From assembly GCA_007126835.1 (NCBI GenBank), contig SLAO01000022.1, forward strand, positions 1-21,503: a stretch of 21,503 nucleotides of DNA. Direction: 5' to 3'. The translations under genes and the position numbers were made by a program. How positions within the stretch are numbered: the stretch's first letter is position 1; the number at the start of each line of letters is the position of its first letter. The notes below the pieces were generated by a model, which saw only the letters and a list, made by a program, of their open reading frames with translations, did no database searches and was not told where the DNA came from. This document shows positions 16,038 through 21,503 of the stretch, piece after piece. This stretch comes from Nitriliruptorales bacterium (lineage in GTDB: Bacteria > Actinomycetota > Nitriliruptoria > Euzebyales > Egibacteraceae).

Positions 16038-16075
16038 GTTTCCCCTCTGTCATGTTGCCGTTTCGGCGCCGTTAC
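16038..16075 (-). promoter_or_regulatory. GlnR-type operator with four half-sites
   Basis: Read on the minus strand: GTAAC-N6-GAAAC-N6-ATGAC-N6-GAAAC. All three spacers are exactly six bases, giving an 11-base period. This matches the a-site/b-site pattern (GTNAC-N6-GAAAC twice) known for GlnR in Streptomyces; only the first base of the third half-site deviates. It ends 54 bases upstream of the glnB start codon, a position suited to activation. The pattern is seen in the sequence; binding by GlnR is inferred from established consensus, and the glnR gene itself is not in the window. Confidence 0.82.
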
Positions 16076-16094
16076 TTCTGCAGAGCGCGTGCCC

Positions 16095-16739
16095 TCACCC
16101 CAACACCCCTCGTCGGAACGCTTGGCTGATCAGCTCCGTCCGGTCGTGCACCCCGAACTTCTTGAACAGGTTCTCCACGTGCTTCTGCGCGGTCCGCACC
16201 GACACGTGCAACGCCCCAGCTAGCTCCCGGTTGCCGAGGCCTTGGGATACCAACTCCAGCACCTGCTGCTCGCGGGCGGTGACCTCGGCTGCCCCCGGGG
16301 GGACCCCACGAATGGCGTCATCGAGCAGCTTCGGGACGAACTCCTCACCGATGACGGTCTCACCAGCGACGCACTTGCGGATGCCGTCGGCCAGCGCGGT
16401 CCCCGAGGTGCTCTTCAGGAGGTATCCGTCAGCTCCGGCTGCCAGCGACTCGCGCAGGTTGCGCGACTCGTCGTGGACCGACAGCACGAGGATGCGCACC
16501 GTGCTGCCCGCCTTCCGCAGCCGCGTGGCCACCTCGATCCCCGAGCCGGCGCCAAGGCGCAGGTCGAGCAACACCAGGTCCGGGGCCACCCGCTGCACTT
16601 CGGTGACCGCAGCGTCCACGCCGCCGGCTTCCCCCACGACCTCGATGCCCTCGAAGCGACCGAGCAGGCTACGCAGCCCCTCACGAACCAGGTCGTGGTC
16701 GTCGACGAGGACGACCCGGATCGGGTCGGTGTCGGTCAT
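16095..16739 (-). CDS. NarL/LuxR-family response regulator
   Basis: Two-component response regulator (214 aa). The receiver domain (about 7-123) has the acidic pair D13-D14, phosphorylation site D59 in LVLLDLRLG, switch residue S87 and K109 in YLLKS. A C-terminal LuxR-type helix-turn-helix (about 152-210) reads VTAREQQVLELVSQG, then GNRELAGALHVSVRTAQKHV. All phosphorylation residues are intact. No histidine kinase is adjacent, so within this window it is an orphan. Its ATG overlaps the stop codon of the NYN/OST-HTH gene (ATGA at 16739-16736), implying translational coupling. An upstream extension in the same frame merely overlaps that gene. The target genes are unknown. Confidence 0.93.
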   Translation of the reverse strand: MTDTDPIRVVLVDDHDLVREGLRSLLGRFEGIEVVGEAGGVDAAVTEVQRVAPDLVLLDLRLGAGSGIEVATRLRKAGSTVRILVLSVHDESRNLRESLAAGADGYLLKSTSGTALADGIRKCVAGETVIGEEFVPKLLDDAIRGVPPGAAEVTAREQQVLELVSQGLGNRELAGALHVSVRTAQKHVENLFKKFGVHDRTELISQAFRRGVLG

Positions 16740-17980
16740 GTGTCGCTCGCCGTGGCGCCTTCCGGAGAGCTCAGGGCGATCACGTAGTCGTCCACGTCCT
16801 CGTCCCACGACATGGACACCAGCCCGCGGGTGCGCGCGGCCTTGACGAACTGGAGGAACCCGCCGAAGCCGAACTCCTTCTCGCTGAATTCCGGGTCGCG
16901 CTTGCGCAACTGGTCCTTCAACCCCGACAGGGGCGGCGGGCCGGAGCTGCGCTCCAGGTCGCTGACCACGTCGGTCAGGAGGGCGAACGCGTGGTCCTCG
17001 CCACTGGATTCCTCGGGGAAGGCCACCTCGGGATCGCCCTTGGCGGGGCCGGGTTCGAGCTCGATGACCCTGCGGTCGGCCAGGTGTCGCAGCAGCTCAC
17101 CAAAGGCGCGGAAGCCGTAGTCGGCCTCGTTGAACGTGGGGTCCTTGCGCAGCAGCGCACGCTTGAGGTTCGAGGCGAGCACCGCGCCGCCCGACGACCG
17201 CTGGAGCCCCGACAACGTCTGGGTGACGAGCTTGGTCAGCGGGGCCGGCTCGGTCGAGACGTGGAGCTCCTCGCCGTCCTCCCCTGATTGGGCGACTTCT
17301 GCGGCTTCGGTGTCGTGGCTGGCCGCAGACGGTGCCTCTTGCTCAGGGGATGAGCCCGGCTCGGCCCCGTCGGTGGGCTCTCCGTCGGAGGAGGGGCGAC
17401 TCGTCGGCGCGGGTTCCGGCTTTGACTCTGGGGTCTTGGCGTCGTCCTTGCGTCCCCCGCGCCGGCGGCCCCCTCGACCCCCCCCTCGGCGCGGCGGGAC
17501 ATTGACCCCCTCGAGGCGCTCGTAGAACAGGAACTCGTCGCAGGCCGGGGGCAGCAGCGAGGACGTCGAGGCCTGCAGCCCGACGCCGATCACCCGCTTG
17601 TTGAGCTCGCGGAGCTTTCCCACCAGGGGGGTGAAGTCGCTGTCGCCGGTGCCGACCACGAACGTGGTGATGTAGGCCCGTTCGAAGGACAGCTCGATCG
17701 CGTCGACTGCCATCTTGATGTCCGCCGCGTTCTTGCGCACGGCTCCCATGCGCTGGGGGATCTCGATAAGCTCCACGTGCTGGGTGGTCAGCATGCGGCG
17801 GTCGTCGTCGAAGTAGGACCAGTCGGCGTAGGCCCGGCGGACCACCACCCGACCACGTTCGGCGAGCGCGTCGGCGAGGGGCTTGAGGTCGAAGCGGAGA
17901 CCGTTCAGGTCCTCCCGGGCGCCGATCGCCAGGTTCTCGTAGTCCAGGAACAGCGCGATGCGCTCTTCATCGGTCGTCAT
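16736..17980 (-). CDS. NYN-domain nuclease-like protein with two OST-HTH (LOTUS) domains
   Basis: Predicted RNA-acting protein of 414 aa. The N-terminal NYN/PIN-like domain (about 6-155) has FLDYENLA with D13, NAADIKMAVDA with D87, and GTGDSDF with D113 and D115. These form the acidic metal-binding site of this nuclease fold. A basic patch of Arg/Gly repeats (164-178) and a long acidic Pro/Glu/Ser linker follow. Two OST-HTH/LOTUS domains lie at about 246-320 and 328-405, each with the DP-F-N/S-YGF/FGF-F pattern (KDPTFNEADYGFRAFGELL; RDPEFSEKEFGFGGFLQF). LOTUS domains bind RNA, so the likely role is RNA cleavage or binding; the substrate is unknown. No ribosome binding site precedes the ATG. 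A -10-like TACGCT eight bases upstream suggests a leaderless mRNA. It is coupled to the NarL-type regulator. Confidence 0.9.
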   Translation of the reverse strand: MTTDEERIALFLDYENLAIGAREDLNGLRFDLKPLADALAERGRVVVRRAYADWSYFDDDRRMLTTQHVELIEIPQRMGAVRKNAADIKMAVDAIELSFERAYITTFVVGTGDSDFTPLVGKLRELNKRVIGVGLQASTSSLLPPACDEFLFYERLEGVNVPPRRGGGRGGRRRGGRKDDAKTPESKPEPAPTSRPSSDGEPTDGAEPGSSPEQEAPSAASHDTEAAEVAQSGEDGEELHVSTEPAPLTKLVTQTLSGLQRSSGGAVLASNLKRALLRKDPTFNEADYGFRAFGELLRHLADRRVIELEPGPAKGDPEVAFPEESSGEDHAFALLTDVVSDLERSSGPPPLSGLKDQLRKRDPEFSEKEFGFGGFLQFVKAARTRGLVSMSWDEDVDDYVIALSSPEGATASDT

Positions 17981-17986
17981 GAGCGT

Positions 17987-18017
17987 GCAGCGTAGCCGAT
18001 CAAGGACGCTACGCTGC
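17987..18017. promoter_or_regulatory. Symmetrical divergent promoter region of the NYN gene and the tRNA
   Basis: An inverted repeat, GCAGCGTAG (17987-17995) and CTACGCTGC (18009-18017), places a TACGCT hexamer in each direction (TANNNT, actinobacterial -10 type). The leftward one ends eight bases before the NYN ATG. The rightward one ends 14 bases before the tRNA 5' end. No clear -35 was found for either. Promoter function is inferred. Confidence 0.55.
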
Positions 18018-18029
18018 CCTCGTGCACGC

Positions 18030-18102
18030 GGGGGCGTGGCCCAAGGGAAGAGGCGCACCGCTTAAAACGGTGGAGTTGTGGGTTCGAATCCCACCGTCCC
18101 CA
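18030..18102 (+). tRNA. tRNA with UAA anticodon on a class I body (Leu-type anticodon, identity uncertain)
   Basis: A full 73-base cloverleaf is seen. The acceptor stem 18030-18036/18095-18101 has seven pairs, one of them G-U. The D arm at 18039-18054 has three pairs. The anticodon stem 18056-18060/18068-18072 has five pairs and the loop CTTAAAA. The variable loop is only five bases (18073-18077). The T arm 18078-18094 has five pairs and the loop TTCGAAT. The anticodon at 18063-18065 is TAA, which would read leucine UUA codons. Bacterial tRNA-Leu normally has a long variable arm (class II), which is missing here. The 3' CCA is not encoded. The residue before the D stem's 3' strand also departs from the usual A21. 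It could be a functional odd tRNA, a tRNA with another charging identity, or a degenerate copy. Confidence 0.8.
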
Positions 18103-18188
18103 CAGCCTTGCTGCATGGCTCACCGTTCGTCCAAACCTGCACGCCATTCTACCGGGCAGATCGGCCTAATCCGCGCTAATCGGGCTTG

Positions 18189-18305
18189 ATCGGGTGGTCT
18201 CGGCCGGTGGGGCTCGTGCTCGCCGCCGATCAAACCAGGAGGAATCGGGTGGTCTCGGCCGGTGGGGCTCGTGCTCGCCGCCGATCAAACCAGGAGGAAT
18301 CGGGT
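18189..18305 (+). repeat. Tandem 55-bp repeat, two identical copies plus the start of a third
   Basis: Copy 1 (18189-18243) and copy 2 (18244-18298) are identical by eye. A third copy begins with ATCGGGT at 18299-18305 and then diverges into the hairpin. Each unit starts with ATCGG and contains CCGAT near position 40, so it can fold into a stem, and it ends with an AGGAGGA run resembling a ribosome binding site. No start codon follows sensibly. The function is unknown. Confidence 0.9.
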
Positions 18306-18360
18306 GCGGCTGGTACATTTGCACGAGCGCTCGTGCAGATGTACCAGCCGCATCCCTTTT
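18302..18360 (+). terminator. Long hairpin with T tract (terminator-like palindrome)
   Basis: Bases 18306-18328 and 18329-18351 form a 46-base inverted repeat without a spacer; 22 of 23 pairs are Watson-Crick and one is G-U. Four further pairs (one G-U) extend the stem to 18302-18355. TTTT follows at 18357-18360. The inner 18 bases, TGCACGAGCGCTCGTGCA, are a perfect palindrome. It could terminate rightward transcription from the tRNA/repeat region. Its length and absence of a real loop are atypical, so an operator or repetitive palindrome is also possible. Confidence 0.6.
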
Positions 18361-18553
18361 GTACCGTTACCTCTGCAGTCGGGCCGCTGATAACCCCTTC
18401 GAGTCAGGTCGAGCCCGGTCGAGCCCGAATATCCCGGCCCTGGTGTGTCGGCGATAGAGCACCGGGCCAACCCTGACCTGCAAAACGCCACCTCCGACCA
18501 AGCCACGAGCTGAGGACGCGACCGGCGCACAGCGCCCCCGCTTTCGTGGACAA

Positions 18554-19744
18554 TCAGGAACCCTCGAGCTCGTCGAGGTCCTGCTCATCGGGCTCCAGGT
18601 CCTGGGGTGGTGGGTCCGGATCAAGGTCGTCAGGCGCAGGGTCGATGTCCTCTGGCGCCGGACGTTCGCCCAGCACGACCTCGAGGGTGCGCTCCTCACC
18701 GTCGCGGAGGACGTGCATCGTCAGTTCGTCACCCGGGGCGACTCGCCGCAGCAGCGCTAGGACGTCCGCGGGGTCGGCGACCTCGTCGTCCTCCACGCCG
18801 ACGATGACGTCGCCGGGCTGCACGCCGGCCTGGTCGGCCGGACCGTCGGGTTCGACCTCGACCACGACGCCGCCTTGGTCGGCGGCGACGTCGAGTTGCT
18901 CGCTGACCGCCGGGCTCATCGGGACCATCTGCACACCCAGGTAGGCGTGTTCGACCTCTCCGACGTCCAAGAGCTGCTCGACCACGTCGACGACCGTCCG
19001 GGACGGGATCGCAAAGCCGATCGACACCGCGCGCATCTCGGGAGGGATGAACGCGACGTTGACGCCGACGACCTCGCCGGTTTCGTCGACGAGCGCTCCC
19101 CCGGAGCTGCCCGGAGAGAGGGCGGCGTCGGTCTGGATCAGGCCCACAAGGGCCGGGATCCCGGCTTGGGCAGCCCCCGGAATCGACCGGTCCAACCCCG
19201 AGACCACGCCGGCGGTCACAGTGTTCTCCAGGCCGAGCGGTGACCCGATCGCCACGGCGGCTGCTCCCACGTCAGGCAAGGCCTCGTCGAATGACGCAGC
19301 GGGCAAGTCGCCGTCGGCGTCGACCTGCAGCAAGGCGATGTCGCTGAGCTCGTCGGAGGCCACGACCTCGGCGTCAAGGCGTTGGCCGTCAGCCAGCGCG
19401 ACGCTGATGTCGTCGCCGCCATCGACCAGGACGTGGGTGTTGGTCACGATCAGGCCGTCTGGGTCGTAGATCACGCCGCTGCCCTGCCCCGGCGGCACGA
19501 GGACCGACACGACCGTGGGCGCCACCTCGTCCACCAGCTGGGCTACGCCGGCCAGCTCGGAGCCGGGGTCGTCGGCAAGGTCGTCGTCGGGCTCGGGCTC
19601 GGCGGGGTCGTCGGCAAGGTCGTCGTCGGGCTCGGGCTCGGCGGGGTCGTCGGGCTCGCAGGCACCGAGCAGCAGCGCGAGCACCATGCCGAAAACGGCG
19701 ATCAGCAGTGGCCGGTGCGGCGCTGGGGTGTGACTTGGATCCAT
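18554..19744 (-). CDS. HtrA/DegP-like trypsin-family serine protease, lipoprotein with PDZ domain
   Basis: Secreted, probably lipid-anchored quality-control protease (396 aa). The N-terminus has a signal peptide with the lipobox LLGAC (lipidated C29). An Asp/Glu/Pro-rich spacer follows, containing an exact duplication of 13 residues. The trypsin-like domain (about 66-265) has H104 in TNTHVL, D135 in SDIALL and S214 in GSSGGAL; all three triad residues are present. One PDZ domain lies at about 267-360 (AYLGVQM, VEPDGPADQAGVQPGDVI). A second acidic Pro/Asp tail ends the protein. Most actinobacterial HtrA proteins use a transmembrane helix, so the lipobox is notable. The ATG at 19744 starts the signal peptide; further upstream there is no plausible N-terminus. 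It is transcribed alone, with a 76-bp gap to the membrane-protein gene upstream on the same strand. Confidence 0.92.
   Translation of the reverse strand: MDPSHTPAPHRPLLIAVFGMVLALLLGACEPDDPAEPEPDDDLADDPAEPEPDDDLADDPGSELAGVAQLVDEVAPTVVSVLVPPGQGSGVIYDPDGLIVTNTHVLVDGGDDISVALADGQRLDAEVVASDELSDIALLQVDADGDLPAASFDEALPDVGAAAVAIGSPLGLENTVTAGVVSGLDRSIPGAAQAGIPALVGLIQTDAALSPGSSGGALVDETGEVVGVNVAFIPPEMRAVSIGFAIPSRTVVDVVEQLLDVGEVEHAYLGVQMVPMSPAVSEQLDVAADQGGVVVEVEPDGPADQAGVQPGDVIVGVEDDEVADPADVLALLRRVAPGDELTMHVLRDGEERTLEVVLGERPAPEDIDPAPDDLDPDPPPQDLEPDEQDLDELEGS
19569..19646 (-). repeat. Exact 39-bp tandem duplication in the protease linker
   Basis: Bases 19569-19607 and 19608-19646 are identical by eye, and a third copy begins but diverges. 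The unit encodes 13 residues (DDPAEPEPDDDLA) and keeps the frame. Identity at DNA level points to a recent duplication. Confidence 0.9.
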
Positions 19745-19820
19745 GACCTCGCCAGTACCCAGTGTGGGGTGGCATACGCACGAACTCGGGCGCAAAGCCG
19801 ACGAGCTCGACGCCGCCCTG

Positions 19821-20594
19821 TCACCGCGCAAACGCGAACGTAGCCACCCCGATCGCCACAAACGCCAGCGACCAGCTGACCAGCGATCCGACGAGCAGGT
19901 ACTCGCTCATCAGCTCGGGCCGAGGCGAGTGCACGCTGTCGTCTCGATCCTGGCTCGTCGTTGTCCACTGCTCGTTGCCGGCGCTGCGGTGGCGCAGCTC
20001 GCTGTACCGCAGGAGGCTCTTCGCGGTGACGACGAGTCCGGCGGCGATCAGCTGCCCGCTGAGCCCCAGGCCGAAGATCAACAGCCGCTCGAGTGGGCCG
20101 ATGACCCGCCCGCCCCGGAGCTGGTTGCCGATCGGCAGGAGGTCCTGGCCGACCTGGTTCAACACCACGCGCACGACCCGGTTGGCTGTCGAGACCAGCA
20201 ACAGCGCCAGCCCGGCCCCAAGCGCGACCGCGTCGACGTCGGCAGGCAGAACCGGCGAGTGCGCCAGCAGCCGCCCGACCCCGGTGTCCTCGGTCGGCCA
20301 CGCCCCACCGAGCACCAGCAACGCCCCGAACCCCACCGTCAGGGACGTAAGCGCCGCCTTCTCCCGTGCGGCCTGCCACAGCCACAGCCACAGCGCTGCC
20401 GACGTGCCGGTGACCAAGGTCAACCAGAGCAGCCCGGTCAGGCTGATGCCGATGGCCGCGCCCACGACCGGTACCGCAACGAGCACCGCCGTGATCGCTG
20501 CGCCCAGTCGCCAGGGCTGGCTGCCCGCACGATCGGACGGTGCGACCAGGTCCCCCAACCCGACCGCGATGGCCCACACGCCCAGCGCCGCCAT
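19821..20594 (-). CDS. Polytopic membrane protein encoded after satD
   Basis: Integral membrane protein of 257 aa with about seven hydrophobic segments: roughly 1-18, 30-50, 52-72, 83-100, 120-137, 168-190 and 230-256. A conserved-looking stretch, IGPLERLLIF, then SGQLIAAGLVVTAKSLLR, lies at 165-196. A short hydrophilic stretch (200-228) precedes the last helix, EYLLVGSLVSWSLAFVAIG. This C-terminal pattern resembles that of DUF3307-type membrane proteins, but the N-terminal part was not recognised, so the family name is tentative. The ATG at 20594 is the only start in frame near the hydrophobic N-terminus, with only a weak G-rich ribosome binding site. It begins 37 bp after satD on the same strand and is very probably co-transcribed and functionally linked. 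Confidence 0.82.
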   Translation of the reverse strand: MAALGVWAIAVGLGDLVAPSDRAGSQPWRLGAAITAVLVAVPVVGAAIGISLTGLLWLTLVTGTSAALWLWLWQAAREKAALTSLTVGFGALLVLGGAWPTEDTGVGRLLAHSPVLPADVDAVALGAGLALLLVSTANRVVRVVLNQVGQDLLPIGNQLRGGRVIGPLERLLIFGLGLSGQLIAAGLVVTAKSLLRYSELRHRSAGNEQWTTTSQDRDDSVHSPRPELMSEYLLVGSLVSWSLAFVAIGVATFAFAR

Positions 20595-20631
20595 CAGCGG
20601 CCCGGCCTGCGCGTGGCAAAGGGCAGCGCGA

Positions 20632-21357
20632 TCAAGCGGATTCCTCCAGCAGTCGCCACGTTCGCAGCAGTGCGTAGCCGCCGTTGCTGCGCAGTCGCCG
20701 GGATGCCGCCTGCTGGCTGATGCCGACCTGCTGTGCGGCCATGGTCGCGGTTGCACCCTCCAGCAGCGCCCGTACCAAGCCAACATCGCGAGCGTCGAGC
20801 CGGGCGAGGATGTGGTCGCGGCACAACAGCAACGCCTGGAGCGCGTCGTCCACCGCGACGACAGGCGCGCAGGCCGCGCCCGCCCCGGCGGGAGCCTCCG
20901 AGCGGGCTGCGCCGAACCGAACCTCGGTGCGCCAGCCGTGTGGCGTGCCCGCCGCCGACTCGTGGTGTTCGACAGACTCGAGCGCCTCGCGCGCGGCCCA
21001 CCACGCCGGCCCGTCCTGTTCGTACGGCGTGCGTTCGGCGCTCCACCGCGTGAACGCCCCCCATCCCACCCCGAACCGGACATCGACGACGTCGTGCAGG
21101 AGGAGTCGCACCAGCAAGGTCGCGTTGAGCGCCGAGCCCAACGACTGGTACACGCCTTGGAACTCGTCACCGATCGTGACCTGCAGTGGCTGGAGGCCGG
21201 GCACGCGCTCGCCTGTCCGGGCCAAGGCGTCGTCGAGCCGGTCGAACAGGTCCTCGCCAGCCTCACGGGAGCCGACGACGTCGCCGATCACGGCCGCATA
21301 GCCGGCCTGCGCCGCGGCTGGTTCGACTTCCGGAGCCGTACCGTTCGGTTGACCCAT
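20632..21357 (-). CDS. SatD-family protein (GDEF-like fold plus helix-turn-helix)
   Basis: SatD-family protein (241 aa), named after a streptococcal acid-tolerance locus; its molecular function is not established. The N-terminal domain (about 18-150) has VIGDVVGSR with D26 and, about 37 residues on, TIGDEFQG (61-68, GDEF at 63-66). That spacing resembles the metal-binding strands of nucleotidyl-cyclase/GGDEF-type palm folds. The C-terminal region (about 185-240) contains a helix-turn-helix, TMAAQQVGISQQAASRRLR (205-223). The ATG at 21357 begins a short hydrophilic leader; the open frame further upstream runs through an operator array. It is the first gene of a two-gene unit with a membrane protein. 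The array of inverted half-sites directly upstream suggests that the protein may control itself. Catalysis is inference only. Confidence 0.85.
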   Translation of the reverse strand: MGQPNGTAPEVEPAAAQAGYAAVIGDVVGSREAGEDLFDRLDDALARTGERVPGLQPLQVTIGDEFQGVYQSLGSALNATLLVRLLLHDVVDVRFGVGWGAFTRWSAERTPYEQDGPAWWAAREALESVEHHESAAGTPHGWRTEVRFGAARSEAPAGAGAACAPVVAVDDALQALLLCRDHILARLDARDVGLVRALLEGATATMAAQQVGISQQAASRRLRSNGGYALLRTWRLLEESA

Positions 21358-21361
21358 ATCC

Positions 21362-21434
21362 ACAACCCTACTGGTTGTACCGGGCGGGAACAACATCTTG
21401 TGTTGTATCAAGCCCGAACAACGGAAGAGTTTGT
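21362..21434. promoter_or_regulatory. Array of alternating ACAAC/GTTGT half-sites upstream of satD
   Basis: Half-sites occur at ACAAC 21362-21366, GTTGT 21374-21378, ACAAC 21390-21394, GTTGT 21402-21406 and ACAAC 21418-21422, then TTTGT 21430-21434 (one mismatch). Gaps alternate strictly 7, 11, 7, 11, 7, giving a 28-bp period and nested palindromes such as GTTGT-N11-ACAAC. The array begins four bases upstream of the satD start codon and covers the likely ribosome binding and promoter region. It is a strong operator candidate; the binding protein is unknown. Confidence 0.75.
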
Positions 21435-21445
21435 GGGACGAGGAA

Positions 21446-21503
21446 TCAATGCTCGCTGTTGTGCGCGTCGGTGTCCGACGCGGAGCTCTCCAGCTCGTAA
21501 CGC
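21446..21503 (-). CDS. Possible C-terminal end of a gene entering from the right edge
   Basis: On the minus strand the final 19 codons read RYELESSASDTDAHNSEH followed by TGA (21448-21446). An acidic, hydrophilic tail is typical of a protein end. The rest lies outside the window, so no function can be given, and the frame may be coincidental. Confidence 0.35.
   Translation of the reverse strand, partial: RYELESSASDTDAHNSEH

Larger units (their letters stand above)
18103..18553. other. Gene-free region between the tRNA and the HtrA-like gene
   Basis: These 451 bases hold no credible coding frame. In order they contain about 85 bases without recognised features, two 55-bp tandem repeats, a long hairpin ending in TTTT, a 10-bp direct repeat GGTCGAGCCC at 18407-18416 and 18417-18426, and the 3' side of the protease gene. 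Base composition is less GC-extreme than in the genes. No integrase and no repeat of the tRNA 3' end were seen. Confidence 0.7.

Noticed and set aside
15645..16053. Upstream extension of the glnD frame through glnB to an ATG at 16053
   Set aside because: The extra residues are an Arg-rich shadow of glnB and would run through the GlnR-type operator; the GlnD family N-terminus begins only after glnB.
18189..18298. Tandem 55-bp units considered as a CRISPR array
   Set aside because: The copies are directly adjacent without unique spacers, the unit is too long for a CRISPR repeat, and there are no cas genes.
18030..18360. tRNA followed by repeats considered as an attachment site with an integrated element
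   Set aside because: No integrase, no duplicated tRNA 3' end and no mobile-element genes are visible; flanking genes are ordinary chromosomal ones.
18186..18476. Open frame of about 96 codons over the tandem repeats and hairpin
   Set aside because: It is made of the DNA repeat translated in frame and then reads through a near-perfect palindrome; composition and start context do not suggest a protein.

Overview
The window is very G+C-rich chromosomal DNA from a free-living actinobacterium. The clearest clues are the three-gene cassette of actinobacterial families (MSMEG_4193-type phosphomutase, DUF3090 and SCO1664 family), a GlnR-type operator in front of glnB, and the strong GC bias at third codon positions. 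The gene order is not that of Streptomyces or Mycobacterium: mshC is absent beside the cassette and amtB is absent beside glnB-glnD. A deep-branching lineage such as Nitriliruptoria is plausible, but the sequence alone does not prove it. No integrase, transposase, phage gene, rRNA or CRISPR array was seen.

Layout. 1-1.6 kb: a flotillin/PHB membrane scaffold gene on +. 1.6-4.9 kb (-): a fadA-fadB beta-oxidation operon, divergent from a membrane-bound PAS-PAS-PAS-GGDEF-EAL cyclic-di-GMP enzyme (5.15-7.8 kb, +). The region between them carries two palindromes of identical geometry. 7.8-10.9 kb (-): a tightly packed run of phosphomutase, DUF3090, SCO1664-family kinase-like protein and threonine ammonia-lyase. 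11.0-12.4 kb (+): class II fumarase. 12.5-16.0 kb (-): glnB (PII), glnD (PII uridylyltransferase) and a nitrobindin-type heme protein, preceded by a four-half-site GlnR-type operator. 16.1-18.0 kb (-): a NYN-nuclease/tandem OST-HTH protein translationally coupled to a NarL-type response regulator, with a probable leaderless start, divergent from a tRNA gene.

18.03-18.55 kb: an unusual tRNA (UAA anticodon on a class I body), followed by a 450-base gene-free stretch with two identical 55-bp tandem repeats and a 54-base hairpin. 18.55-19.74 kb (-): a lipoprotein HtrA-like serine protease with a PDZ domain and an exactly duplicated acidic segment. 19.8-21.4 kb (-): a SatD-family protein with a cyclase-like GDEF motif and a C-terminal helix-turn-helix, plus a polytopic membrane protein. 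In front of satD is a regular array of alternating ACAAC/GTTGT half-sites with a 28-bp period.

Most genes are ordinary core metabolism (beta-oxidation, TCA cycle, threonine breakdown) and signalling (PII, c-di-GMP, response regulator). The parts most worth a second look are the SatD/membrane-protein unit with its operator array, the aberrant tRNA with the neighbouring repeats, the kinase-like/phosphatase/DUF3090 cassette, and the GlnR-type site on an amtB-less glnB-glnD-nitrobindin operon.
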